A program made the translations under genes and the position numbers. A model generated the notes under the pieces. The model searched no databases. It was given only the letters and a program-made list of their open reading frames with translations, and was not told where the DNA came from. Positions 54,667 through 62,936 of a stretch of DNA of 64,000 bases are shown here, piece by piece. Source of the stretch: Flavobacterium luteolum (GTDB lineage Bacteria > Bacteroidota > Bacteroidia > Flavobacteriales > Flavobacteriaceae); NCBI RefSeq assembly GCF_027111275.1, contig NZ_CP114286.1, positions 3,892,501 through 3,956,500 on the forward strand. Direction: 5' to 3'. Each line of letters starts with the position of its first letter. The first letter of the stretch is position 1.

Positions 54667-56127
54667 ATGAGTCAAGAAATTAGAAATCTGGAACCAAAAG
54701 CACTTTGGAACAAATTTGCAGATTTAAATGCTGTTCCTCGTCCATCGAAGAAAGAAGAGCGTGTAATTGAGTTTATGAAAAACTTTGGAAACAGCTTAGG
54801 TTTAGAAACTTTCGAAGATGAAATTAGAAACGTAATCATCAGAAAACCGGCAACTCCAGGAATGGAAAACCGTAAACCAATCGTAATGCAGGGGCATTTA
54901 GATATGGTGCACCAAAAAAATGCAGATACCGTTTTTGATTTTGATACACAAGGAATCGATATGTATGTAGATGGTGACTGGGTTCGCGCGCGCGGTACAA
55001 CACTTGGAGCTGATAATGGGTTAGGAGTGGCGACTATTATGGCAATTCTAGAAAGCAAAGATATTCCGCATCCTGCAATCGAAGCTTTATTTACAATTGA
55101 TGAAGAAACAGGAATGACTGGAGCTTTAAATCTAAAAGGCGGAATTTTGCAGGGTCAGATTTTATTAAATTTGGATACAGAAGAGGATGATGAAATTGAT
55201 ATTGGATGTGCGGGTGGAATTGATGTAACGGCTACAAGAACATATCATGAAGAAGAAGTTCCAGAAGGTTCTGTTGGTTATACTATTACAGTAAAAGGCT
55301 TAAACGGAGGGCATTCAGGAATGGATATTCATAAAGGTTTAGGAAATGCCAATAAAATCATGAATCGTTTATTGTTTGATGCATTTGAAAACTTTGGTTT
55401 GCAGATTGTAGAAATCAATGGTGGAAGTCTTAGAAATGCAATTCCGAGAGAAAGTGTTGCTAAGGTAATTATTTCTCAAATGTTTGATGAGGCTTATGTT
55501 TATGATATGCAGGAAATCATTTCTGATATCAAAGCAGAATATAAAACAACTGAACCAAACTTATCAATTGAAATCGTAAAAGGCGATTTACCTGAAAAAG
55601 TAATGGAACTTGGTGTTCAAGAAGGAATCATCAGAGCGATTTACGCAGCGCAGAATGGAGTCTATAAAATGAGTGCTGATATGGCCGATTTGGTTGAAAC
55701 TTCAAATAATATTGCTCGTGTAGTAATTAAAGACGGTGAAATTTTAGTTGGATGTTTAACGCGTTCTTCTGTAGAATCTTCAAAATTTGATTTGGCTAAT
55801 TCTTTGCGTTCTGCTTTTGAATTGGTTGGATGCGAAGTAGAACTTTCTGGTTCTTATCCAGGTTGGACACCAAACGTAAACTCTGAAATTTTAGAAGTTC
55901 TAAAAGAAATCTACGAAAAACAAAATGGAGAACAGCCAAAAGTTGTGGCTTGTCACGCTGGTTTAGAGTGCGGAATTTTAGGAACAAATTACCCAGATAT
56001 GGATATGATTTCTTTTGGTCCAACAATTCACGGAGCGCATTCTCCAGACGAAAGAGCAAGTATTTCTTCTGCTCAAAAATACTGGAAATTTGTATTGGAA
56101 ATTCTTTCTAATATACCAGTTAAATAG
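54667..56127 (+). CDS. pepD: Aminoacyl-histidine dipeptidase (M20/peptidase D)
   Basis: A 486-residue zinc metallopeptidase of the PepD type that cleaves Xaa-His and similar dipeptides in the cytosol. Zinc and catalytic motifs seen are MQGHLDMVHQ (His77, Asp79), GADNGLGVA, FTIDEETGMTGA and HAGLECGIL. ATG at 54667 is chosen over an in-frame one 24 bp upstream, because MSQEIRNLEPKALW is the usual family start. Its own promoter is present, and an inverted repeat follows. Confidence 0.94.
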   Translation: MSQEIRNLEPKALWNKFADLNAVPRPSKKEERVIEFMKNFGNSLGLETFEDEIRNVIIRKPATPGMENRKPIVMQGHLDMVHQKNADTVFDFDTQGIDMYVDGDWVRARGTTLGADNGLGVATIMAILESKDIPHPAIEALFTIDEETGMTGALNLKGGILQGQILLNLDTEEDDEIDIGCAGGIDVTATRTYHEEEVPEGSVGYTITVKGLNGGHSGMDIHKGLGNANKIMNRLLFDAFENFGLQIVEINGGSLRNAIPRESVAKVIISQMFDEAYVYDMQEIISDIKAEYKTTEPNLSIEIVKGDLPEKVMELGVQEGIIRAIYAAQNGVYKMSADMADLVETSNNIARVVIKDGEILVGCLTRSSVESSKFDLANSLRSAFELVGCEVELSGSYPGWTPNVNSEILEVLKEIYEKQNGEQPKVVACHAGLECGILGTNYPDMDMISFGPTIHGAHSPDERASISSAQKYWKFVLEILSNIPVK

Positions 56128-56144
56128 TATTAGTTTTCAGTCAC

Positions 56145-56197
56145 AGTCTCAGTACTCGGTTTTATAAAACTGTATACTGAGATTGTATACTGAGACT
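56145..56197. terminator. Stem-loop after pepD
   Basis: AGTCTCAGTA (56145-56154) pairs with TACTGAGACT (56188-56197); a TATACTGAGA direct repeat lies inside. No T run, so termination strength is uncertain. Confidence 0.5.
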
Positions 56198-56200
56198 AGA

Positions 56201-56539
56201 CTAAACTAGAAAGTCCCCGTCTATTATTAGCAATTCGACACCTTTAGTTGTAACGGAGCGATGAGAACTCATATCGTCAGAAACGATATAGGTCATCCCC
56301 TTTGTTAATATCATTTTTTCACCGTTATCTAATTCATTGATGAAATTCCCTTTCAAACAATGCACGATGTGTCCTTTTTGGCACCAGTGATCAGCAAGAT
56401 AATTTTTACTGTAAACAACTTTTCGAACACGTAAACCTCCTAATTGTATGGTCTGCCAATAAGCAGTTCCGGTTTCTCCTGTGTGTTCTGTTTTTTCGAT
56501 TTCACTCCAATCAATCGTCTGAAAAGGTATTGTAGACAT
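56201..56539 (-). CDS. DHCW-motif cupin fold protein
   Basis: A 112-residue single-domain cupin. The stretch YLADHWCQKGHIVHCLKG carries a DHWC plus later His, matching a small Bacteroidota cupin family I know as DHCW-motif cupin; the residues could bind a metal. GMTYIVSDDMSSHR completes the second cupin motif. Function not known. It lies between pepD and the regulatory-domain protein gene, divergent from pepD's tail. Confidence 0.82.
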   Translation of the reverse strand: MSTIPFQTIDWSEIEKTEHTGETGTAYWQTIQLGGLRVRKVVYSKNYLADHWCQKGHIVHCLKGNFINELDNGEKMILTKGMTYIVSDDMSSHRSVTTKGVELLIIDGDFLV

Positions 56540-56580
56540 TTTTTTTTGTAGTTTTGTTAGTTAGTAGTTATATTTAAAAC

Positions 56581-56613
56581 AAAAAAAAATCCTCAGTTTT
56601 AAAAATGAGGATT
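56581..56613 (-). terminator. Intrinsic terminator on the minus strand
   Basis: On the minus strand AATCCTCA pairs with TGAGGATT and is followed by a run of eight or nine T. It ends the gene whose stop is at 56633. Confidence 0.85.
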
Positions 56614-56632
56614 GATTTTTTATGTTGTGAGT

Positions 56633-57409
56633 TTAATTTCGTTTCAAAACTTTATACTGTTCGTAACAAGCGCTGATTGCATCCATAATCTGAAGATCGT
56701 TTGCAGATTGAATGAAAGAATCAGAATAATTGCAACGGTGCATAATTTCAGGGATTTCATCCTTGCTGATGCCTAATAATACTGCAACCGTTTCACGATC
56801 GTATTTAGATTCTAAAAGCGTTCGTACGGTATCGTCTTTTTTCATTTCCTTTAGCTTCTTGAGTTCTTTTCCGTTCTTACCAAAGAAATTATAAAGCATG
56901 TCGGCAGGGTTAAAGATCGAACCGAGGACTTTTCCAAAAGCATTTGGAGCATATTCTCCAGCTTCGTAACCTTGTGTTAAACCTGAAATGCTATAACGGT
57001 AGTTTTCTTTTGTTGGAATTAATTTAGAGTCAATTTCAAGATATCCAGTCAAAGAGAAAGGTGCAATAACAACTTCTTCCAAAGCAATTGCTTTTTCAGT
57101 AAGCTGAATTCTAGTTACTTTATTTTTTATCCAGTCATTTGTGACCCTGATTCTTAGCGATTGAAATCCTAGAATAGAAAAATGAAGCGTGTCATTGACT
57201 TGCACATCAATTTCAAAATACCCTTTTTCGTCAGATTTTGCACCACGTACTTTATTGGTGTTAATGATATTTACGCCAGCAAGCGGTTGTTTGCTGTCGT
57301 CGTTAATAACATAACCTGAAACTCTTTGAGGAACTGTTGGCTGCTCTGTGTCTTGTGCAAAACCAATGTGAGCGAGAAGTGTAAAAAAGAAAACTGCGAA
57401 ATATTTCAT
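56633..57409 (-). CDS. Exported protein with carboxypeptidase-regulatory-like domain
   Basis: A 258-residue protein with a signal peptide (MKYFAVFFFTLLAHIGFAQ). Residues about 30-115 are the beta-sandwich regulatory-like domain (VSGYVINDDSKQPLAGVNI, GAKSDEKGYFEIDVQ) found at the N-terminus of TonB-linked transporters. The rest is helical and has no known domain (NYSDSFIQSANDLQIMDAISACYEQY). It is probably periplasmic or attached to the outer membrane; function unknown. Downstream is a strong terminator. Confidence 0.8.
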   Translation of the reverse strand: MKYFAVFFFTLLAHIGFAQDTEQPTVPQRVSGYVINDDSKQPLAGVNIINTNKVRGAKSDEKGYFEIDVQVNDTLHFSILGFQSLRIRVTNDWIKNKVTRIQLTEKAIALEEVVIAPFSLTGYLEIDSKLIPTKENYRYSISGLTQGYEAGEYAPNAFGKVLGSIFNPADMLYNFFGKNGKELKKLKEMKKDDTVRTLLESKYDRETVAVLLGISKDEIPEIMHRCNYSDSFIQSANDLQIMDAISACYEQYKVLKRN

Positions 57410-57522
57410 ATCCTGATTTAAAGCTCTAAAAGTAGTAAATCGGGATTAAATATCTCATAGTCTTGGAATTTAATTATAAGAAAATTAACAAAGACATTGA
57501 TAAGATTATTAGATATAAGAAA

Positions 57523-57561
57523 AAATCCCAAATTCCATATAAAAGTAGGAATTTGGGATTT
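57523..57561 (-). terminator. Terminator of the DEAD-box gene
   Basis: AAATCCCAAATTCC pairs perfectly with GGAATTTGGGATTT over 14 bp, followed by TTTTTTC on the minus strand. Confidence 0.85.
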
Positions 57562-57582
57562 ATATTTTAAGATCTTAAATGA

Positions 57583-59502
57583 TTAATCTCTTCTAGATCT
57601 TCTTGGTCTTGAGCTATCGCCGAAGTTTTCTGAACGTCTTGGAGCTCTATCTGAACCTCCTTCGCTTCTTGGAGCAGAGCTTCTGAAACCACCTTCTCTT
57701 CTAGGAGCTGAGTTTCTATCACCTCTAAAACCTCCGTCACGAGATCCGCCTTCGCGTGATCCACCGTCTCTTGAAGAATTTCTATCGCTTCTGAATCCGC
57801 CGTCACGTCTAGGAGCAAAGTTTCCTTCTCTTCTTGGTCCACCAGAATTACGTCCGCCACCACGGTTGTTGTGATCACGTCTTCCGCCACCATCATTTTT
57901 AGAAATCTCAACATTGATACGACGACCCTCTAATTGTACGTTGTTTAAAACGTCCATTACTTTGTCTGTATGCTGTGGATCTGTGTTGAAGAAAGAGAAT
58001 CCTTCTTTAACATCTACTTTAAAGATATCATCACGACCTAAATCTAATGTTTCTTTTAAGTAATCTTTTAATGACATCCAATCGAAGTTGTCTCTAGAAC
58101 CGATGTTTACAAAATAACGAACAGCTCCGTTGTTGCTGAATTCTCTTGGTTCAGAATCACCTCTTTCGCGTCTTTCTCCACCTACAGAAATATCTCTATT
58201 TTTCTTGTAATAAGTGATGAAACGGTTAAATTCTACTGAAACCATTTTCTTAATCAATTCTTCTTTAGATAAATCTTCAAGAACATTGTTGATTGCTGGT
58301 AAATAGTTGTCAATTTCGTGATCAACCTCAGTATCTTTAATTTTGTTTGCTAAGTGTAATAACTGAATTTCGCAGATTTCGATTCCAGATGGAATAGTTT
58401 TTTCTTCGAATTTTTGTTTAATGATTCTCTCGATAGAAGAAATTTTACGTAACTCGCTTTTTGTAACAATTACAATAGAAGTTCCTAATTTTCCAGCTCT
58501 ACCAGTACGGCCAGAACGGTGGTTGTAAGTTTCGATTTCGTCAGGCAATTGGTAGTTCACAACGTGAGTTACGTTGTCAACGTCAATACCACGTGCAGCA
58601 ACGTCAGTAGCAACAAGCATCTGAATTTGTCTTCCACGGAACGATTTCATTACACCATCACGTTGCGCTTGAGATAAATCTCCGTGTAACGCAGCGGCAC
58701 TATATCCATCTTCAATTAATTTCTCTGCAATAGCTTGCGTGTCTCTTTTTGTACGACAGAAAACTACAGAAAAAATATCTGGATTAGCATCAGCTAAACG
58801 TTTTAAAGCTTCGTAACGATCACGAGCATTAACTAAATAAAATTCGTGAGAAACTGTAGATGAACCTGAATTTTTAGTTCCTACAGTAATTTCTAGAGGA
58901 TCGCTCATAAATTGTTTTGCAATTCTAGCAACCTCTTGTGGCATAGTTGCAGAGAACAACCATGTGCTTTTTTCATCTGGAGTATCTGATAAAATAGATA
59001 CGATATCATCATAGAATCCCATGTTTAACATTTCGTCAGCCTCATCCAAAATACAGTAATCTATATTTTTAATGTTTACTAGACCTCTGTTAATCATGTC
59101 TTGCATTCTTCCTGGAGTTGCCACAATAATTTGTGCCCCTCTCTTTATTTCTCTTGCTTGCTCTGTTATACTAGCTCCTCCGTAAACTGCTACCACATTA
59201 ATACCTTTTTCGTATTTTGAGTAGTTTTTAAGTTCGTTAGTAATCTGTAAACATAACTCGCGTGTTGGCGATAAAACTAATGCTTGTGTATTTCTGTTGT
59301 CGGCATCAATTTTTTGAATTAGCGGAAAACCGAAAGCTGCCGTTTTCCCTGTCCCTGTTTGAGCCAACGCAACCATATCCGTGTCTTTTTCCAATAATAG
59401 GGGAATCGCCTTTTCCTGTACCTCTGACGGATTTTCAAATCCTAGATCTAAAATCGCCTTCAGTAACGATTCATTCAATCCTAATTGTTCAAATTTATTC
59501 AT
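57583..59502 (-). CDS. DEAD-box RNA helicase, DeaD/CsdA-like, with RGG-rich tail
   Basis: A 639-residue ATP-dependent RNA helicase. Q motif (LGFENPSEVQEKAIP), Walker A AQTGTGKTAA, DEAD (LDEADEMLN), SAT (FSATMPQ) and HRSGRTGRAG motifs are all present, followed by a DbpA-type RNA-binding domain (about 470-545). The last about 90 residues are Gly/Arg/Ser/Asp-rich repeats typical of RNA-chaperone tails. It likely acts in ribosome assembly or RNA decay at low temperature. A TAATTTTG box lies at 59530-59523. Confidence 0.95.
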   Translation of the reverse strand: MNKFEQLGLNESLLKAILDLGFENPSEVQEKAIPLLLEKDTDMVALAQTGTGKTAAFGFPLIQKIDADNRNTQALVLSPTRELCLQITNELKNYSKYEKGINVVAVYGGASITEQAREIKRGAQIIVATPGRMQDMINRGLVNIKNIDYCILDEADEMLNMGFYDDIVSILSDTPDEKSTWLFSATMPQEVARIAKQFMSDPLEITVGTKNSGSSTVSHEFYLVNARDRYEALKRLADANPDIFSVVFCRTKRDTQAIAEKLIEDGYSAAALHGDLSQAQRDGVMKSFRGRQIQMLVATDVAARGIDVDNVTHVVNYQLPDEIETYNHRSGRTGRAGKLGTSIVIVTKSELRKISSIERIIKQKFEEKTIPSGIEICEIQLLHLANKIKDTEVDHEIDNYLPAINNVLEDLSKEELIKKMVSVEFNRFITYYKKNRDISVGGERRERGDSEPREFSNNGAVRYFVNIGSRDNFDWMSLKDYLKETLDLGRDDIFKVDVKEGFSFFNTDPQHTDKVMDVLNNVQLEGRRINVEISKNDGGGRRDHNNRGGGRNSGGPRREGNFAPRRDGGFRSDRNSSRDGGSREGGSRDGGFRGDRNSAPRREGGFRSSAPRSEGGSDRAPRRSENFGDSSRPRRSRRD

Positions 59503-59522
59503 ATGTGTTTTAAAATAGGGTG

Positions 59523-59530
59523 CAAAATTA
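59523..59530 (-). promoter_or_regulatory. -7 element of the DEAD-box gene (TAATTTTG)
   Basis: TAATTTTG on the minus strand, about 17 nt of leader before the ATG at 59502. The nearest TTG is 26 bp upstream, so the -33 fit is poor. Confidence 0.45.
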
Positions 59531-59705
59531 CTGCTAATTATTCAGATAAACTAATGCAATTTTAAGAATTATGTATTTGTTAAGAATTGATTATCAAAAA
59601 GTTACATTTTTGTTGAAATAAATTTTCGTGTTAAATGAAGAAATATGCCAAAAAACACGTCTCAAAATCTAAAATTTAGCTAATAAAATGTTGTATTTTA
59701 AACAA

Positions 59706-60284
59706 TTATTTTGTGGTGCTCAGAAAATCAATGAGTTGCTTAACTGCTTTTCCGCGGTGACCTATAATGTTTTTAGTTTCCAAAGGCAGTTCTGCAAAGG
59801 TCTCGTTAAAATTTTCTGGTTTAAAAATAGGATCATAACCAAAACCATTTGTTCCTGTTTTGGTTAGCGTAATTTCTCCTTTTGCAATTCCGGTAAACAA
59901 ATATTGCTTTCCATTCAAGTTTAAAGTGATAACGGTCTTGAACTGGGCGCTGCGATTTTCTTCATTTTTTAATGCGTCTAAAAGCTTGTTCATGTTGTCG
60001 TCTGCATTTTTTTGTTCGCCTGCATATCGCGCAGAATAAACTCCAGGTTCTCCATTTAACGCATTTACTTCTAGGCCTGTATCATCTGCAAAACAATCGT
60101 AACCATATCTTTGAGTTACATAATCTGCTTTTAGAATAGCATTTCCTTCTATAGTGTCAGCTGTTTCTGGAATATCTTCTAAACAATTAATATCTTCTAA
60201 ACTCAATATTTTGATGCTTTCAGGAAGCATACTTTGAATTTCGGCGATTTTATTTTTGTTATTTGAAGCGAAAACGAGTTTCAT
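59706..60284 (-). CDS. rdgB: Non-canonical purine NTP pyrophosphatase (RdgB/HAM1 family)
   Basis: A 192-residue enzyme hydrolysing dITP, XTP and ITP to keep modified purines out of [16 protein letters not shown] at the N-terminus, [25 protein letters not shown] and GFGYDPIF are the family signature sequences. Full length. It is divergent from the ABC transporter gene, with both promoters in the 77-bp gap. Confidence 0.96.
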   Translation of the reverse strand: MKLVFASNNKNKIAEIQSMLPESIKILSLEDINCLEDIPETADTIEGNAILKADYVTQRYGYDCFADDTGLEVNALNGEPGVYSARYAGEQKNADDNMNKLLDALKNEENRSAQFKTVITLNLNGKQYLFTGIAKGEITLTKTGTNGFGYDPIFKPENFNETFAELPLETKNIIGHRGKAVKQLIDFLSTTK

Positions 60285-60314
60285 AAGTATAATGTGTTTA
60301 AATGATTTTCAACA

Positions 60315-60337
60315 CAAATTTAGAATTCTTATATTTG
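60315..60337. promoter_or_regulatory. Overlapping divergent promoters of rdgB and the ABC gene
   Basis: TAAATTTG on the minus strand (60322-60315) faces rdgB, and TATATTTG on the plus strand (60330-60337) faces the ABC gene. The -7 elements are 7 bp apart, so the two promoters may compete for polymerase. Confidence 0.5.
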
Positions 60338-60361
60338 ATATGTTGGCTAAAATTCAAATAA

Positions 60362-62140
60362 ATGCAATTATCAGTACTTTATAAAAAAATCTTGCCTTTT
60401 GTAAAGCCGTATCGAAAAATGGTAATTGCAACTTTACTGTTAACTTTCTTGGGTTCATTTGCGGCGCAGGTAAATGCTGTAATTTTAAAATATACTGTAG
60501 ATACCATAAACAATTTGATGGTTGCCCACGAACCTTTATCCAAGGGATTTCATTTACTCGGAATTATTAGTATCGTCTTGTTAACTAAAGAATTGGTTAA
60601 TTCTGTGGTTCAATTTGGGCAGAAATTCTACGGAGAAAAACTCCGAATTTTCATTACGCGTGATATTTCGCAAACTATAGTAGAAAAAATTCTAAGTTAC
60701 CGAATGGAGTTTTATACTTCTGATGAAAATGAAAGCGGAAAATTGCAAACCAGAATTGACGCTGGAATTAGTAGTTTGACCAGATTGGTTCAAAATTTCT
60801 TTATTGATATTCTGCCTTTGTTTGCCAACGCTTTTGTGGCTTTGGTTATTATGTTTTATGCCAATGTTTATGTGGGTTTGGTAAGTTTATGTATTATTCC
60901 AATTTATTTTTATATCAGTCAATTGCAAGCGACAAAATTGAGTGGATTCAGACGCCGAATGCGCAATTATCGTGAAACTAAGAACAACGGAATTATCAGT
61001 TTAATTGAATCCATAACGGTAATTAAATCCTTTGTACGTGAATCTACAGAAGCCGATCGTCATGAAAAGATTCAGTTTGAAATGACCGAAAATCAGCTGC
61101 AGACAAGAAAGACTAGCTTTATTTTTGAAAGCATTAAAAGCTTTGTCGAACAGATTGGAGTGGTAATTATCATTATTCTGACTGCTTATTTTGTTTTGAA
61201 TAATCAAATGACAATTGGAGCGATTATGTTTCATATTATGCTCTTCAATAATGTTTCGTCGCCAATTAGACAATTACACCGAATTTATGACGAGGTAAAT
61301 GACGCTTTGATTTATTCTGAAGGATTCTTTGATATTTTAGAAGCAGAAAAAGAAGTGGAAACGAGCGGTGATTTTATCCCGGAAAAAGTTGTTGGATTGA
61401 TCGAAGTAAAAAATGTAGATTTTGTATATCCAAACGGAACTCAGGCGCTTTACGATATTAATTTCACTGTAAAACCAAATGAAACAACAGCTTTGGTTGG
61501 ATTAAGCGGAGCTGGAAAAAGTACGATTATTAATCTATTGGATAAATTCTACTTGCCTTCGTCTGGTCAGATATTTTTGGATGGAGTTGATTTAGTGGAA
61601 TACAATACAGATTTTTTGCGTAAAAATATTGGTTTGGTACTTCAGAAAAACCACATTTTTAAAGGCACAATTGCAGAGAATATTTTGTACGGAAAACCTG
61701 AAGCTTCCAAAGAAGAAGTTATAGAAGCGGCAAAACAAGCCTATATTCACGAACAGGTAATTCAGCTGCCAAAAGGATATGATTCTGATGCACATTTGCT
61801 TTCAGGCGGCCAGCAGCAACGTATTGCAATTGCTAGATTGTTTTTAAAAAATCCGCCAATCATTTTCCTCGATGAACCCACAGCAAGTTTAGATGCTATT
61901 GCAACAGAGCAAATTAAAAAATCTTTGGACGCCATCAAAAAAGATAGAACCGTGATTATTGTATCGCACAGTATTTCGCAGATTATTGATGCTTCTAATA
62001 TTATCGTTTTAGAAAAGGGAAGATGTGTAGAAAAAGGAACGCATGATGAATTATATGATAATAAAGGAACGTATCATCAGATATTTATGGCAATGGCAAA
62101 CAGTTTAAATATCGAAAAAATTACGCAGACTTTTGATTGA
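60362..62140 (+). CDS. ABC exporter, fused permease and ATPase
   Basis: A 592-residue half-transporter. The N-terminal membrane domain (about 15-310) has six predicted helices, and the ATPase domain (about 340-575) has Walker A GLSGAGKSTI, Q-loop VLQKNHIFKGT, signature LLSGGQQQRIAIARL and Walker B IIFLDEPTASLD. It probably forms a homodimer that exports a lipid, peptide or drug; the cargo cannot be told from sequence. The gene converges on and overlaps the DUF2809 gene by 20 bp. Confidence 0.95.
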   Translation: MQLSVLYKKILPFVKPYRKMVIATLLLTFLGSFAAQVNAVILKYTVDTINNLMVAHEPLSKGFHLLGIISIVLLTKELVNSVVQFGQKFYGEKLRIFITRDISQTIVEKILSYRMEFYTSDENESGKLQTRIDAGISSLTRLVQNFFIDILPLFANAFVALVIMFYANVYVGLVSLCIIPIYFYISQLQATKLSGFRRRMRNYRETKNNGIISLIESITVIKSFVRESTEADRHEKIQFEMTENQLQTRKTSFIFESIKSFVEQIGVVIIIILTAYFVLNNQMTIGAIMFHIMLFNNVSSPIRQLHRIYDEVNDALIYSEGFFDILEAEKEVETSGDFIPEKVVGLIEVKNVDFVYPNGTQALYDINFTVKPNETTALVGLSGAGKSTIINLLDKFYLPSSGQIFLDGVDLVEYNTDFLRKNIGLVLQKNHIFKGTIAENILYGKPEASKEEVIEAAKQAYIHEQVIQLPKGYDSDAHLLSGGQQQRIAIARLFLKNPPIIFLDEPTASLDAIATEQIKKSLDAIKKDRTVIIVSHSISQIIDASNIIVLEKGRCVEKGTHDELYDNKGTYHQIFMAMANSLNIEKITQTFD

Positions 62141-62504
62141 GATAATGCAAGGTAAATTTCTCAGTTATAAAAACCACAAGAATTCCAAAAGTATAAGCCA
62201 GAATATCTTCCCAAAGAAATCCCTGTCCTAAAACGTATCTTCCAAAAAGTGTTTTTCTGAGTTCTATCATCCATTCACCTTGATACAATTGTAGAAATTC
62301 AATTCCGTAACAAATCAATAAAGAAAGCAATGCAATTCCGAAAGCATTTTTAAACGGAAGAAATATTCGAACCAAAAAATAAATCATCACAGCATATAGA
62401 AAATCACCTATCCATAATGGAATAAACGATATTTTTCTTGAAAGGATTCCGAGGAAAATGATGCTTATAAAAGCTAAGAAATAGTAGATTCTGGTTTTTT
62501 TCAA
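62121..62504 (-). CDS. DUF2809 family membrane protein
   Basis: A 127-residue protein with four predicted helices. The pattern LGILSRKISFIPLWIGDFLYAVMIYFLVR and ICYGIEFLQLYQ...ILGQGFLWEDILAYTFGI-type sequence is typical of DUF2809. Function unknown. Its 3' end overlaps the ABC gene by 20 bp on the other strand. A TACATTTG box lies at 62536-62529. Confidence 0.85.
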   Translation of the reverse strand: MKKTRIYYFLAFISIIFLGILSRKISFIPLWIGDFLYAVMIYFLVRIFLPFKNAFGIALLSLLICYGIEFLQLYQGEWMIELRKTLFGRYVLGQGFLWEDILAYTFGILVVFITEKFTLHYLNQKSA

Positions 62505-62936
62505 GTTGAGATTGGGTTTTGGTTAAAGCAAATGTATGTAATCAGTTGTAATTTTTCTTTGTCAAAGTTTAAAAACAAGAGTGTAAGAAATCTTTAGTTT
62601 TACACAGAATAGCCACGATTTTTGTCATTTCGACGAAGGAGAAATCTTCACAAGTAACTCCGCATCGAAAGTCCAATCTTTGTCGAGCTTCTTACGGAGA
62701 TTTCTCCTTCGTCGAAATGACAAAAATGCGTAAAAAGCAACTTTATCATTTATTTTTTATTAAAATACCTTATAACCTTAGTCTTAAACTTTGACAAAGA
62801 GGAAAGAGGTATAGAACATGAATAAAGGTTAATAAAATGGTACATCAATAATCCACTTTTAGGTAACAAAAAGTACAAAAACTTAAAGGGTTCACTTTAT
62901 TTCATAAATTTATCGATTAAACAAACTATCAACCAC
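62505..62936. other. 432-bp gap before the GH88 gene
   Basis: Holds the -7 box of the DUF2809 gene (62529-62536, minus) and the MITE-like element at 62618-62727. The remaining about 200 bp before the GH88 start is AT-rich, without a TAnnTTTG box or coding sequence I can support. Confidence 0.6.
62618..62727. repeat. MITE-like 110-bp element with perfect 30-bp terminal inverted repeats
   Basis: The left end 62618-62647 (ATTTTTGTCATTTCGACGAA, continuing GGAGAAATCT) is the exact reverse complement of 62698-62727. The 50-bp interior is AT-neutral, with AACTCCGCA and CAATCTTTGTCGAGC shared with the diverged copy at 17895-18003. No ORF is inside. Confidence 0.88.
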
